In this document: in pieces, positions 1 through 11,385 of the stretch | How positions within the stretch are numbered: position 1 is the stretch's first letter | Layout: every line of letters starts with the position of its first letter | Assembly: GCF_907165205.1 (NCBI RefSeq) | Contig: NC_058196.1 | Coordinates: 6,738,501 to 6,802,500, forward strand | Length of the DNA: 64,000 bases | From: Coccinella septempunctata | Taxonomy: Eukaryota; Arthropoda; Insecta; Coleoptera; Coccinellidae | Reading direction: 5' to 3' | The notes under the pieces: model-generated | The model's database searches: none | Seen by the model: only the letters and a program-made list of their open reading frames with translations | Told to the model about the DNA's origin: nothing | Translations under genes and position numbers: made by a program

Positions 1-731
1 ACAAATAATATATGATATTTGAGCAGTAAATGCAGTTTCAGCCAATACAATTCTTTTGAAACAACATCTTCAAGGCAGCAACTTATGTGGTGTACTGACA
101 CACCGCGTTTCACTAAAATGAGATCTGACCACTTTTTCAAATTTTCTCTTCTATGAACTAGTGATAATTTTCAATCATTACAGAATACTTGTAGAGTGTG
201 TTGTAATTAACATTAAAATGCGTCGCCGCTAGGTGTTCCACTACCTGACCTTGAGAGTGGGTGCTGACTTATGTACACCCTCAATACTAAATCATATTAA
301 ATTATGCGCCAGTACAAAACTTTTGCCGAATTTCGTTGCCAGCTCTCGGACTAATGGAGGCTGTTCAGAGAAGTTTTTTCGAGTAAGATCATGCTGTTTT
401 GTTGAATAAATTCGGTGCAGTTAAGCTAGATGTCAGGAAGGGCGTTGTTTGTTTGAGGTGGCACATCTACTCGCTAGAGTAGGATTTCATGTAAGACGCC
501 CAAGTTCTAGACCCGTACGCTTGTTCAACCTTACTACGCCCAGAACAAATATATTGTTTCAGTCATCTGTGTACAATATGATTTGTTCTAAATTCAATCA
601 GATCTCGCATCTCTGTGATATACACTTTGACAGACAGTCCTAATTAATTAATATATTACAAGGACACTACATATATACAAGAGTTTACATAATTTGTAGT
701 CCTTTTTAATTTTTGTGGCAATGACTTAATA
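1..731. other. Left flank without recognisable gene
   Basis: AT-rich DNA in which I see no gene, terminal repeat or RNA. The longest open frame (449-643, 64 codons) has no familiar motif and no coding bias that I can recognise. The stretch probably is older repeat or intergenic DNA; the LINE fragment that follows is truncated somewhere near its end. Confidence 0.5.
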
Positions 732-1937
732 AAAAATTACTTGACTGATAGAGTACAATCCGTGAAGATAGAGGATCATTTTAGTGCGGAGAGACCCGTC
801 GAATATGGGATACCCCAAGGAACTGTATTGGGGCCGATCTTGTTTATTGTTTACATTACCAGCTTGTTGTTTATGAATGTGAGGGGCGAAGTAATAAATT
901 TCGCAGATGATTCTGTAATATTATATGAGGACAGTTCCTGGGAAAACCTGAAATCGAAGGTTGAGAAAGATCTTCGCAATGTTATGAACTGGTTTAAAAT
1001 CAATAAGTTAAGAATTAATATTAAAAAGACGAAATATCTGCCATTTGCTTGTTATGAAACAGGACTTCCTCATATGGGAAATTTAGAAATTGACGATAAT
1101 ACAGCAATTCCTGAAGCTGAAAATGTGAAATATCTGGGTGTAACTGTTGATAGACACATGAAATGGGACAAACACATAGACAATTTAGTCGGGAAACTGA
1201 GACGTCTTCTCTTCAAGTTCAGGCATCTCAGAAATTACCTCGATGAAAGAAAGTTGATGATAATATATAATGCACTTTGTCAATCGCATATCAAATATGG
1301 AATAATGGCCTGGGGATGGGCGTATCAGTGTCACATGAGAAGAGTGGAAGTAGCGCAAAAATGGTTATTGAGAGTAATTCACAGAAAACCGCAGTTGTTT
1401 CCATCGAATGATCTATATGCAATATCTGAAGCGATGAATCCCCATCAACTGTTTGTCTTTCAGTATTGACTGCAATATCCTCCAATAAGATCAAAATCCA
1501 ACTGAATGCCAACAGTTATGAAACCAGAAGGGGACCACGAACTACTGGGTGCCGAAAGCAAGGAAGAGAATTGGCCAGAGATGTTACACTTACCTCGCCC
1601 CGCGCATTTACAACGAGACTCCAAGAGAAATAAAAGAGATCCGGAGTGAAAAGAAAAGAAAATATAAAATCAAAGCGTGGATTTATGAAATGAGGAGATA
1701 ATATATCAATTTGTTAATCAATCCTGAGTAAACGAGAGATAGGGGTATGCAAGTGTTGTTGTGCTTCTCTTTGTTTTGTATATTTGTGTGGAAATACGAA
1801 TGTTTTGCTTTGTATCATGGAAATTTGTCCAACATATTGGCTGCTGTAAATTGTTTTCTTTTGTTACTGATTATATATCGCGTACAGGCGCAAGCCTCTG
1901 CGATTAATGTTTATGTCAAATAAACTTTATTATTATG
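732..1937 (+). pseudogene. 5'-truncated CR1/Jockey-like LINE, reverse transcriptase C-terminal half
   Basis: The reading frame from about 738 to 1469 encodes the C-terminal half of a non-LTR reverse transcriptase. Visible motifs are GIPQGTVLGP (RT motif 4), FADDSVI (the catalytic FADD box, motif 5), the WFKINKLRIN block, LGVTVDRHMKW and the YGIMAWG thumb region. Everything upstream (endonuclease, fingers) is missing, as expected for 5' truncation during target-primed reverse transcription. The frame ends at 1469, and downstream remnants (LPREIKEIRS at about 1619-1648) show further frameshifts and stops. The 3' tail runs into ATT repeats at about 1926-1936, which then became the target of the Dong-like array. 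Placement in the CR1/Jockey supergroup rests on motif style only. Confidence 0.75.
1926..1936. repeat. (ATT)n tract at the left edge of the Dong-like array
   Basis: A short TTTATTATTAT tract ends the upstream LINE and abuts the 3' end of Dong-like copy A. A longer (ATT)n tract at 10668-10686 bounds the other side of the array. Dong elements are known to insert into TAA repeats, so the two tracts are read as the split target. Confidence 0.6.
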
Positions 1938-2390
1938 ACTTTAGCCTTGCGGCTTTCACACTCCTCTCCAGAGGAAAATTCACTTATCCCAGATATCTCA
2001 GATATCAAAAGGATTAAGCTCTGTTGGAGCCCTTTCCAGGTTTTCGGGCTCGTGGTGGTGGTCGGGTTCGGGTCGCTCCTCGGCTCCCTGCTGTAGGTTG
2101 GATTCCTGCTCCACCCGCACTTCCTGTCGGAGCAGACGGTGTTCCTCTGAATTTCCCATGTACTTGCGTACAGTTCTCGACGTTCCCAGTAGTACCGCCT
2201 TCTGCATGACTCTATAGATATTTTCGTCCAGCTGAAGTTTCCTCAATTTCTCCAGTAGTTTCTTCGGTATCAGGCCTGTAGATGAAATGACAATAGGAAT
2301 GGTCCTGATATCTTTCAGCTTCCACTGTCTTCTGGTTTGTTCCTCGAGATCTCTGTATTTTGAAATTTTTTCAGTGTGCCTATCTAGAAG
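1935..2390 (-). mobile_element. Dong/R4-like LINE, copy A (3' end only)
   Basis: Minus-strand 3' end of a restriction-like-endonuclease LINE. Its sequence from 1935 on is closely similar to the starts of copies B (2391) and C (5147), all beginning ATGACTT on the plus strand. The open frame 2246-1998 encodes the extreme C-terminus, ending ...ELNPFDI, and is the only copy of the three in which this tail is uninterrupted. Copy A stops abruptly at the position matching 2847-2850 of copy B, where copy B's 3' end begins without spacer. It is thus a 456-bp 5'-truncated copy joined head-to-tail to B. Confidence 0.8.
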
Positions 2391-5146
2391 ATGACTTCAG
2401 CCTTGCGGCTTTCACACTCCTCTCCAGAGGAAAATTCACTTATCCCAGATATCTCAGATATCAAAAGGATTAAGCTCTGTTGGAGCCCTTTCCAGGTTTT
2501 CGGGCTCGGGGTGGTGGTCGGGTCCGGGTCGCTCCTCGCCTCCCTGCTGTAGGTTGGATTCCTGCTCCACCCGTTATTCCTGTCGGCGCAGACGGTGTTC
2601 CTCTGCATTCCCCATGTACTTGCGTACAGTTCTCGCCGTTCCGAGCAGTACCGCCTTCTGCATGACTCTATAAATATTTTCGTCCAGCTGAAGTTTCCTC
2701 AAGTTCTCCAGTAGTTTCTTCGGTATCAGGCCTGTAGATGAAATTACAATAGGGATGGTCTTGATATCTTTCAGCTTCCACTGTCTTCTGGTTTGTTCCT
2801 CGAGATCTCTGTATTTTGAAATTTTTTCAGTGTGGCTATCTAGAAGATTGTTATTATTTGGAATCGCCACATCGATGAATAGTGCTCTGTCCTCATCCTT
2901 ATTGAGCAATATGAGGTCTGGTCTATTGTGGGTTATTTTCCGGTCTGTCAGAACCGTGCGATCCCAGTAGAGCTTGTGATGTTCATTTTCCAACACAGCA
3001 TCCGGATGGTAATTGTAATACGTAACCTTTTTCGAACTTAGAAGTTGGTGTTTTAGTGCCAATTCTTGGTGAAGAATCTTGGCAACAGCATCATGTCTAT
3101 TTTTGTACTCCGTGCCCGCTAACTTCTGACATCCCCCGGTGATGTGCTGGATAGTTTCATGTGTCGCACAGCCATAACGACAGCTATCGTCCGCCACTGA
3201 GGCATCCTTGGCGATATATTTCATATAATTTCTTGTTGGAATCACCTGATCCTGGATGGCAAGTATGAAGATCTCTGTCTCAGGAAACAATCTTCCGGAA
3301 GTCAACCAGTAGTTCGACGCAGATATGTCGACGTAATCATGGTTGACCTCGTTCTGATGCCTTCCATGCGAAGGTTTGCCAATCAGTTTTTGCATTTTAC
3401 TTTCTGCAGAGTGTGTGACGGTTTCCAAGTGATCCTGTTGTAGCTTTAACGGTGTAGAACTATCAGCAACACAAACTACTCGATGGAGTTCTGACGAAGC
3501 AGCCTTGCTCAGGAAATATTTTCGAAGTCCTTCAATTTCCTGAGACATACGGTTGGACAAATCAACAATTCCTCTACCCCCAAGATGTCGTGGCAGCTCT
3601 GTCCTTTCTATTGAGCTTTTGGGGTGATGTTTATTGTGTTTAGTCAGCATCGTCCCTATTTTTCTCTGTGAGCCTGCTAAATCGGTGGTCGTCCAAGAGA
3701 TGATACCGAATGAATAGCTCAGCGCCGAGCAAGCGTAGGTGTTAATCGCTTTTATGAGATTCTTGCTGTTAAGACCAGTTCTCATTATCCTTCTCAATCT
3801 TCGGGTGAACTCCTCCGTTAATTCTTTCTTCATCTGGGTCTGATTGATTTTTCTTGCCTGTTTTATGCCTAGATACTTGTATGTATCTCTTTCCTTCAAT
3901 GCTTCAATTTCTGCACCTTCCTTGAGTTTGAACGTACCATCTTCTATTTTCCCTCTCGTTATGTTCAGCAGTGGACATTTTTCTAATCCAAACTTCATTT
4001 TGATGTCTTCCGAAAATCCTTCCACCTTTTTCAGCATCTGTTGCATTTGTTTTTTGGTAGATGCGAAGAGTTTCAAATCGTCCATGTAAAGTAGATGATT
4101 CAGTTTCATCATAGTTCTACTGCCGCTCTTGATGGAAAATCCGTAGTCCGTAGAATTCAATATATGAGACAACGAATTCAGGGCCAAGCAGAACCACAGA
4201 GGGCTCAGCGAGTCTCCTTGGAAAATTCCGCGTCTTATTGGAATAGGTCCTGTTGTAATGAAGCAATCTGCTGCTTTCATTTGAAGACTAGTACGCCAGG
4301 TTGACATGGCGTTTTTCAGAAACTTAACAATATTGGGATCCACCTTGTAAATCTTCAAGATCGTCAAGAGCCATTCGTGGGGTATAGAATCGAATGCTTT
4401 TTTGTAGTCTATGTACGCAGCGTAAAGATTCCTCCGCTTGGAGAACGCTTGATTGCAGATAACTGAATCTATTATTAGTTGTTCTTTGCAACCTCGGCTG
4501 TCTTTGGTGCATCCTTTCTGTTGCATGGCGATGATGTTATTCCTTTCGCAATTGTTGTGAATTCGGTTTGAAATGCACGATGTGATTAATTTGTACATCG
4601 TTGGAAGACATGTGATTGGTCTTCTGTATTCCTTTGGTCTTTAGTTAACAGTAACGTTGTGCCATGTGTAAGGAATATTGGCATTCTTTCAGGATTTTCA
4701 ATGACATCATTTATTGCGGAGGTCAATTTGTCATGCATGATCCAAAGTTTCTTGATCCAGAAGTTTTGTAATCCATCAGGCCCAGGTGCTTTCCAGTTGT
4801 GTAGTCCTCTGATAGCTGATTTTACTTCTTCAATTGTGATCTTGTCATGCTGCATCGGCTCATATTTTATAGCTTCAGATTTTTCATCTTCAATCTATCC
4901 GGTATCTACATTGAACTGAGGTTTCGTTGATAATTGTTCCGTCCAGAATTGTTCTATGGCTTCCTTTGGTGGTAACTTTCCATTTTCTACATCAGACGAT
5001 GTGAGTGACCGGTAGAAAGTTTCTTCCGACTTTTCGAATGAATTATTGTCTCTTTTTCGGCTATGATTGCTTTTATATCTCCTCAGGCGTTCTGCATACA
5101 GACTTAACTTTTGCTTCAGAGTGTCGAGGCCGTGGTGAGCTGTAGC
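2391..5146 (-). mobile_element. Dong/R4-like LINE, copy B (5'-truncated)
   Basis: Second unit of the array, 2.76 kb, minus strand. It contains the RT, the CCHC-type zinc motif and the restriction-like endonuclease, but is cut off 5' at the sequence GAGCTGTAGCAT, which in copy C (about 9380-9393) continues into the N-terminal part of the protein. The junction to copy C shares only the dinucleotide AT, as does the A/B junction. No target-site duplication or spacer separates the units. Confidence 0.8.
2574..4919 (-). pseudogene. Copy B polyprotein: RT, zinc motif, restriction-like endonuclease
   Basis: Read on the minus strand in two frames. Frame 1 (4855-4586) holds the RT start with GLHNWKAPGPDGLQNFW. 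Frame 2 (4598-2574, 674 codons) holds AAYIDYKKAFDSIPHEW, GIFQGDSLSPLWFCLALN, the catalytic LLYMDDLKLFA box, the CxxxC-H-C type zinc motif in CRYGCATHETIQHITGGC, and RPDLILLNKDEDRALFIDVAIP, the PD-(D/E)xK core of the restriction-like endonuclease found in R2/R4/Dong/NeSL LINEs. A frameshift at about 4600-4640 separates the frames, and a TAA at about 2574 cuts the C-terminus earlier than in copy A. The 5' frame before 4919 is also broken. Confidence 0.85.
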
Positions 5147-5173
5147 ATGACTTTAGATTTGCGGCCTTCACAC

Positions 5174-6513
5174 TCCTCTCTAGAGGAAAATTCACTTATC
5201 CCAGATATCTCAGATATCAAAAGGATTAAGCTCTGTTGGAGCCTTTTCCAGGTTTTCGGGCTCGTGGTGGTGGTCGGGTCCGGGTCGCTCCTCGGCTTCC
5301 TGCTGTAGGCTGGATTCCTGCTCCACCCGCACTTCCTGTCGGAGCTACGGTGTTCCTCTGCATTCCACATGTACTTGCGTACAGTTCTCGCCGTTCCGAG
5401 CAGAACCGCCTTCTGCATGACTTTATAAATATTTTCGTCCAACTGAAGTTTCCTCAAGTTCTCTAGTAGTTTCTTCGGTATCAGGCCTGTAGATGAAATG
5501 ACAATAGGGATGGTCTTTATATCTTTCAGCTTCCACTGTCTTCTGGTCTGTCCCTCGAGATCTCTGTATTTTGAAATTTTTTCAGTGTGCCTATCTAGAA
5601 TATTGGTATTATTTGGAATTGCCACGTCGATGAATAGTGCTCTGTCCTCATCCTTATTGAGCAATATGAGGTCTGGTCTATTGTGGGTTATTTTTCGGTC
5701 TGTGAGAACCGTGCGATCCCAGTAGAGCTTGTGATGTTCGTTTTTCAGCACAGCATCCGGATGGTAATTGTAATAAGGAACCTTTTTCGAAGATAGAAGT
5801 TGGTGTTTTAGTGCCAATTCTTGGTGAAGAATCTTGGCAACAGCATCATGTCTATTTTTGTACTCCGTGCCCGCGAACTTCTGACATCCCCCGGTGATGT
5901 GCTGGATAGTTTCATGAGTCGCACAGCCATAACGACAGCTATCGTCCGCCACTGAGGCATCCTTGGCGATGTATTTCATGTAATTTCTTGTTGGAATCAC
6001 CTGATCCTGGATGGCGAGCATGAAGCCCTCTGTCTCAGGAAACAACCTTCCGGAAGTCAACCAGTTGTTCGACGCAGATATGTCGACGTAATCATGGTTG
6101 ACCTCGTTCTGGTGCCTCCCATGCAAAGGTTTGCCAATCAGTTTCTGCATTTTACTTTCTGCAGAGTGTTCGACGGTTTCCAAGTGATCCTGCTGTAGCT
6201 TTAATGGTGTAGAACTATCAGCAACACAAACTACTCGATGAAGTTCTGACGATGCTGCCTTGCTCAAGAAATATTTTCGAAGTCCTTCGATTTCCTGGGA
6301 CATACGGTTGGACAAATCAACAATTCCTCTACCCCCAAGATGTCGTGGCAGCTCTGTCCGTTTTATTGAGCTCTTGGGGTGATGTTTATTGTGTTTAGTC
6401 AGCATCGTCCTTATTTTTCTCTGTAAGGCTGCTAAATCGGTGGTCCTCCAAGAGATGATACCGAATGAGTAGCTCAGCGCCGAGCAAGCGTAGGTGTTAA
6501 TTGCTTTTATCAG
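5174..6513 (-). pseudogene. Copy C C-terminal domain (zinc motif and restriction-like endonuclease)
   Basis: Minus-strand frame with the zinc motif in CRYGCATHETIQHITGGC and the endonuclease core in RPDLILLNKDEDRALFIDVAIP, nearly identical to copy B. Near 5340 a one-base loss shifts the frame, so the protein ends in unrelated residues instead of the acidic/histidine-rich tail seen in copy A. It is separated from its RT domain by the Penelope-like insertion that starts at 6526. Confidence 0.8.
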
Positions 6514-6525
6514 ATTCTTGCTGTT

Positions 6526-8007
6526 ACAATACTCTAGTACTAAAATTGCCAGGAAATCGTTATAGAAATAAAAAAATGGTGAATTGGCAAAATTTCTATT
6601 TGCAAATTACTCAAATCGCGACAGTTTCGAGATGGGATTTATCTCTTCTTCAGGCTAAAAAAAAATTACAAGATATTGTAAAACAAAATATGACAAACTA
6701 CATCATATTTATTTATGTGGATGATATTTGCATGGCTATCCCGAGGAGCTTGTTAGATTATATTTTGAATATTTTTAATAGCATAGAGCCTAATCTCAAG
6801 TTCACATTTGAATTAGAGGATGATGTAAATCTTTCATTACCCTTTTTAGAAATCCTGTTAATTAGAGATCCTAGTAGTAAAAGTATAAGAACGAATCTGT
6901 ATAAAAAACCCACGAATACATGAAGGACAATTAATTATTGGTCCCAACATCCATTACATCAAAAGATGAATATCATTAGACAGGGATATTTGAGAGTTCT
7001 TAGAATATGTAGCCCAGAGTTTGTGTCATCCAACTTAGATATTTTAAGAAGTGACTTAGTTAAAAACGGTTATCCAACGAGATTAATTAGCAAATTTGTA
7101 AATTCTAACCCTAATGCTATTCCAGTCAACGATATTCGCCCAAATAACATAGACAATGATATTGTTAAATTTGTTAAACTTCCACTTATTCCAAATTTGA
7201 CACACAATCTGAAAAGAGTTTTAAAGAAAGAAAACATGAAGTTCATAACTTGGAGTGACAACACTTTCGAAAAAGTGTTCTTTACTAAACTAAAGGACAA
7301 AGTTCCTAAAAAATGGGAATCTTATCTGATATATATGATCAATTGTCTACATTGTCAACAAAGTTATGTAGGAACAACTAGGCAACATCTTTGTAAGAGA
7401 ATATCTGATCACAAATATTCGATTAAGCATCCCTCTGACAACAAAACGGCCCTAGTCTATCATCATCTTAGTACAGGACACATGTTCGATTTTAATCTCG
7501 ATAATGTTGAAATTTTGCACAAAGAGAAAAATTATATTAAAAGATCTTTTGCCGAAATGTTTTATATAAAGACGTGTATTTCTGTAAATTATAGGACCGA
7601 CATTGATAATTTGAGCCAGATTTATTGCAATTTAATTTCTAAATATTAAATGATTTGTGGTAGGCCATTAGGATACAAAGTTGATGTGAATACAAGAAAT
7701 TGGATTATAACAACTAACCTCGTCGTTGGAACATGTCTGATTGATTGTTTATGTTTAGAATTCTAGAAGATTCCATCTAATCCAGTTTTTAGTGCCTGTG
7801 TGATGTCGAAACATTTGAATTACCAATATTATTGTAAAAGTATTTATTTCGGTAAGCATTATTAGGTGTAGTTTGTCATATTTTGTTTTACAATGTCTTG
7901 TAATTTTTTTTTAGCCTGAAGAAGAGATAAATCCCATCTCGAAACTGTCGCGATTTAAGTAATTTGCAAATAGAAATTTTGCCAATTCACCATTTTTTTA
8001 TTTCTAT
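6526..8007 (+). mobile_element. Penelope-like element inserted in Dong copy C
   Basis: A 1.48 kb plus-strand element flanked by a 12-bp direct repeat of host LINE sequence, ATTCTTGCTGTT, at 6514-6525 and 8008-8019. Copy B gives the uninterrupted site. The ends are inverted repeats of about 145 bp: the stretch around 6560-6700 (ATAGAAATAAAAAAATGGTG...) reappears reverse-complemented at about 7860-8004. Inverted terminal repeats, long target duplication and RT plus GIY-YIG coding are typical of Penelope-like elements. The RT is represented only by its last third, so the copy is 5'-truncated. Confidence 0.85.
6576..7649 (+). pseudogene. Penelope-like RT C-terminus fused to GIY-YIG endonuclease
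   Basis: The frame 6576-6923 carries IIFIYVDDICMA (RT catalytic YVDD box), the LPFLEILLIRD block and NLYKKPTNT, all typical of Penelope-like RTs. The same frame continues after an in-frame TGA at 6921-6923 to 7649 and contains the GIY-YIG nuclease: YMINCLHCQQSYVGTT with the conserved arginine and histidine in LCKRISDHK, and a downstream YIKRSFAEMFYI block with the glutamate expected near the active site. The cysteine pair before YVG is a known feature of the family. The element is dead through 5' truncation and the in-frame stop. Confidence 0.85.
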
Positions 8008-8019
8008 ATTCTTGCTGTT

Positions 8020-9396
8020 GAGACCAGTTCTCATTATTCTTCTCAATCTTCGGGTGAACTCCTCCGTTAATTCTTTCTTCATCTGGGCCTGATTGTTTTT
8101 TCTTGCCTGTTTTATGCCTAGATACTTGTATGTGTCTCCTTCCTTTAATGCTTCAATTTCTGCACCTTCCTTGAGTTTGAACGTACCATCTTCTATTTTC
8201 CCTCTCGTTATGTTTAGCAGTCGACATTTTTCTAGTCCAAACTTCATTTTGATGTCTTCCGAGAATCCTTCCACCATTTTCAGCATAAGTTGCATTTGTT
8301 TTTTGATAGATGCGAAGAGTTTCAAATCGTCCATGTAAAGGAGATGATTCAGTTTCATCATAGTTCTACTGCCGCTCTTGATGGAAAATCCGTAGTCCGT
8401 AGAATTCAATCTATGAGACAAGGGATTCAGGGCCATGCAGAACCACAGAGGGCTCAGCGAGTCTCCTTGGAAAATTTCGCGTCCTGGAAAAGGTCCTGTT
8501 GTAATGGAGCAATCTGCTGCTTTCATTTGAAGACTAGTACGCCAGGTTGACATGGCGTTTTTCAGGAACTCAACAATATTGGGATCCACCTTGTGAATCT
8601 TCAAGATCGTCAAGAGCCATTCGTGAGGTATAGAATCGAATGCTTTCTTGTAGTCTATGTACGCAGCTTAAAGATTCCTTCGCTTGGAGAACGCTTGATT
8701 GCAGATAACTGAATCTATTATTAGTTGTTCTTTGCAACCTCGGCTGTCTTTGGTGCATCCTTTCTGTTGCATGGCGATGATGTTATTCCTTTCGCAATGG
8801 TTGTGAATTCGGTTTGAAATGCACGATGTGATTAATTTGTACATCGTTGGAAGACATGTGATTGGTCTTCTGTATTCCTTTGGTCTTTAGGTAACAGGTA
8901 TGTTGTGCCATGTGTAAGGAATACTGGCATTCTTTCAGGATTTTCAATGACATCATTTATTGCGGAGGTCAATTTGTCATGCATGATCCAAAGTTTCTTG
9001 ATCCAGAAGTTCTGTAATCCATCAGGCCCAGGTGCTTTCCAGTTGTGCAGTCCTCTGATAGCTGATTTTACTTCTTCAATTGTGATCATGTCATGCTTCA
9101 TCGGCTCATATTTTCTAGGCAGATGTTTCATCTTCAATCCATCCGGTATCTCCATTGAACTGAGGTTTTGTTGATAATTGTTCGGTCCAGAATTGTTCAA
9201 TGGCTTCCTTTGGTGGTAACTTTCCATTTTCTCCATCAGACGATGTGAGTGACCGGTAGAAAGTTTCTTCCGACTTTTCGAATGAATTATTGTCTCTTTT
9301 CCGGCTATAATTGCTTTTATATCTCCTCAGGCGTTCTGCATACAGACTTAATTTTTGCTTCAGAGTGTCGAGGCAATGGTGAGCTGTAGCATTCTC
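8020..9396 (-). pseudogene. Copy C reverse transcriptase domain
   Basis: Minus-strand RT remnants: the frame 9236-8832 has GLHNWKAPGPDGLQNFW, and 8613-7987 has the GDSLSPLWFCMALN motif and the LLYMDDLKLFA catalytic box. Between them an in-frame TAA interrupts the AAYIDYKKAFDS block at about 8668. The same frameshift as in copy B occurs at about 8850-8885 (both copies read NTEDQSHVFQRCTN before terminating). A second frame break lies near 9130. The RT is clearly inactive. Confidence 0.8.
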
Positions 9397-9399
9397 CGT

Positions 9400-10470
9400 C
9401 TATCGTTCTGTGTGTGTCCTGTTTCTATCTATGATCTCTTTGGCAGCTTTCACAACCTTTCTTCCTCGATTCCCGTTCAAGTACTCCGTCAGTCGTCCAA
9501 TGTCTCTTCTTAGTCTTTCTGTTTTGTGTTGAAGACGTTTCTGCCATGCTGGTGCGTGTAATTTGTGCAATTTTGGACCATCGTTGTTCGTTCGGCGAAT
9601 TTTTGCCCCTATGGTTTTCGCTGTCGTTAGCGCTGCACAGTGAAAAACTAGATGCAGATATTCCAATGAACTTCCGTTCTGTAGGTATTCAGGTAAAACG
9701 TCCTTATTCAAGATGTCAATTATAAGTGACAGTTTCTTGGATGTATTGAGTCGTGGAGGTGCTACTCTATGAAGAGGATCTCTTCCTTCCAGTTCGGCAA
9801 AGTATCTCCTCATGTCAGAGTCAACTTGTCGGTGGAGCTCTTCCCTATCGTCCTGGTGTTCAGGCTCACTTGCGTTGCAAGATGGACTTTCAGTATCAGT
9901 TTCTTCTGCCTGTTGTTGCCCAGGCATGTAAATTTCATCAGAAGTGTTGGTGTTATTCTCTATTGCAGGCGGACGCTGAAGTTCTTGTTTAATTGCGTCG
10001 ATTCGGGCCGTTGGTATGAGTTCATTTCTCAGAATTACGCGGTACTGGTCTGCCACTCGTTGTTCAGTGACATTGAGATTTGGGTAGGCGTTGCAGAATT
10101 CCTCATGGAGCATTTTCCTATAGTTGTTCGTGTTCTGCCCTAGTCCCGTGATGGAGTTATATATGCGCACAATAGTTTCATTCATGGACGTTGTCCACTT
10201 CATGCGCTTTCTAACTAACCCCGCTTGGGTGAGCACTGGCTGAATATCCTGCGCAGCACCTTCAGCGGTTCGAGTCGGCAATTGAATTGGACTCGTTGGT
10301 TGCTGTTGTTGCTTTGGAGCTGTAGCTTCTTTTGCAGCAGGAGCCCGCTTCCTCAACATCCTGCCACCGACGTCCCGCATGCTGTCATGTCCAGCGCCGG
10401 CTCCAGACATGCCCTGACGATCCCCAGGCAGCGACTTGTTTCCTAGGCTTCTCGTTATCACCATTTTCAT
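9400..10470 (-). pseudogene. Copy C N-terminal region with Myb-like motif
   Basis: A 356-codon minus-strand frame starting at the ATG at 10470. After a low-complexity head (glutamine/proline rich) it has RKRMKWTTSMNETIVRIYNS, which looks like the Myb/SANT-type DNA-binding segment seen at the N-terminus of R4/Dong-group LINEs. A charged C-terminal part follows (KLHKLHAPAWQKRLQHKTER). The frame stops with TAG at 9400 but the reading continues in the same frame for about 270 bp towards the RT, so this is one original long ORF broken by a stop. Target-site DNA binding is the presumed role, from family knowledge. Confidence 0.7.
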
Positions 10471-10667
10471 GGGTTTGTGCTCCCCTTTCTCGGTTTGGGT
10501 GAGGGGTAGAGAAATGAGAGCAGAAAAAGCACCCCTATAAAGGATGTGAAAGAGAGAGGAGAAAGGAATGGGACTGCGGACAGCAGGCGTGGCTGGCTGC
10601 TTCGTCTACGTCGTTACGATGGCTACCCGGCAGGCCATCTACCAGATAGCTGCCAGGCAGGCCAGAC

Positions 10668-10686
10668 ATTATTATTATTATTATTT
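10668..10686. repeat. (ATT)n tract at the 5' edge of the Dong-like array
   Basis: Six ATT units directly abut the 5' end of Dong copy C. Together with the tract at 1926-1936 it brackets the whole A-B-C array, consistent with insertion of the array as a block into a TAA microsatellite. Confidence 0.65.
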
Positions 10687-11233
10687 GGACACTCGGGTTG
10701 GTGGCCCGATATGTGGCCACAACCGGACGACTGATACTCCGGTAACCGGCTGGCGGGCTTAAGCTCCCCTGTCCGGTGGTTCATCGGGGGATTGCTCATA
10801 ACCGCTGCAGATTGGGCTGCAGCCGGCGCGACACTGAGTATTGGGGTCTGTGGGGGTCCAGCCTTTCCACCACCATTAATTCCCTTATCACCACCGTCAA
10901 TTCCCATGCCACCACCGTTAATTGCCATGCCACCACCGTTAATTCCCATACCACCCTCATTGGGGCCCGTGTTATCACCGTTAATACCCATACCTCCACT
11001 GTTCGTGTCTCCGTTCTCGCCGCTCACTATCTCGGCCGCCGATCCCATACCACTGTCACCTAGTTTGGCGGCCCGGCTGAAAGAACAGCCGGAAGTGGTC
11101 AGCTTCTGTAAAGAAAAGAGTGGCAGCTCTCGTACACCCGGGCGCATATTCATATCCAACGTAGCGTATCGCAGCTCGGATTCACCCGAAGCACCTTCTA
11201 TAAACGACGTGCGTGATCGCATCTAATAGACGG
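10687..11233. other. GC-richer segment with 21-bp tandem repeats, origin unknown
   Basis: No known protein or element is recognised. About 10860-10990 holds an imperfect 21-bp repeat (consensus like CCACCACCGTTAATTCCCATG). On the minus strand the repeat lies in a 199-codon open frame (11222-10623) where it would encode a Gly-Gly-Gly-Met-Gly-Ile-Asn heptad. That frame runs on into the ATT tract (polyasparagine) and the LINE leader, so it is not credible as a whole. The plus strand is also open (proline/isoleucine rich). Base composition differs from the AT-rich neighbours. Confidence 0.4.
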
Positions 11234-11385
11234 AGAGCCAGAGCCAAAAAATCTCTCTGAATTTCTTAAGCCTGATTTTTTCTCAGGTGATTACAATCAT
11301 AATATACGACAAAATGCTGCGGTCAGTCAAGTGGATGTTAGAACATGTGCCTCTGGTGCGCGATCAAACATGTCGTGATTACCGA

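Larger units (their letters stand above)
5147..10667 (-). mobile_element. Dong/R4-like LINE, copy C (near full length, split by a Penelope-like element)
   Basis: The longest unit, from the 3' end at 5147 to an untranslated 5' leader that ends against (ATT)n at 10668. It includes the N-terminal coding part absent from A and B. A Penelope-like element (6526-8007) splits it between the RT and the C-terminal domain. Insertion next to TAA repeats, a single long reading frame with an N-terminal Myb-like region, YMDDLKL at the RT active site and a C-terminal restriction-like endonuclease together point to the Dong/R4 clade. Confidence 0.8.

Noticed and set aside
2024..5466. Repeated plus-strand ORFs starting MEPFPGFRARGGGRVRV (2024, 2480, 5236)
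   Set aside because: They are antisense to the conserved C-terminal tail of the Dong-like protein and repeat only because the LINE copies repeat.
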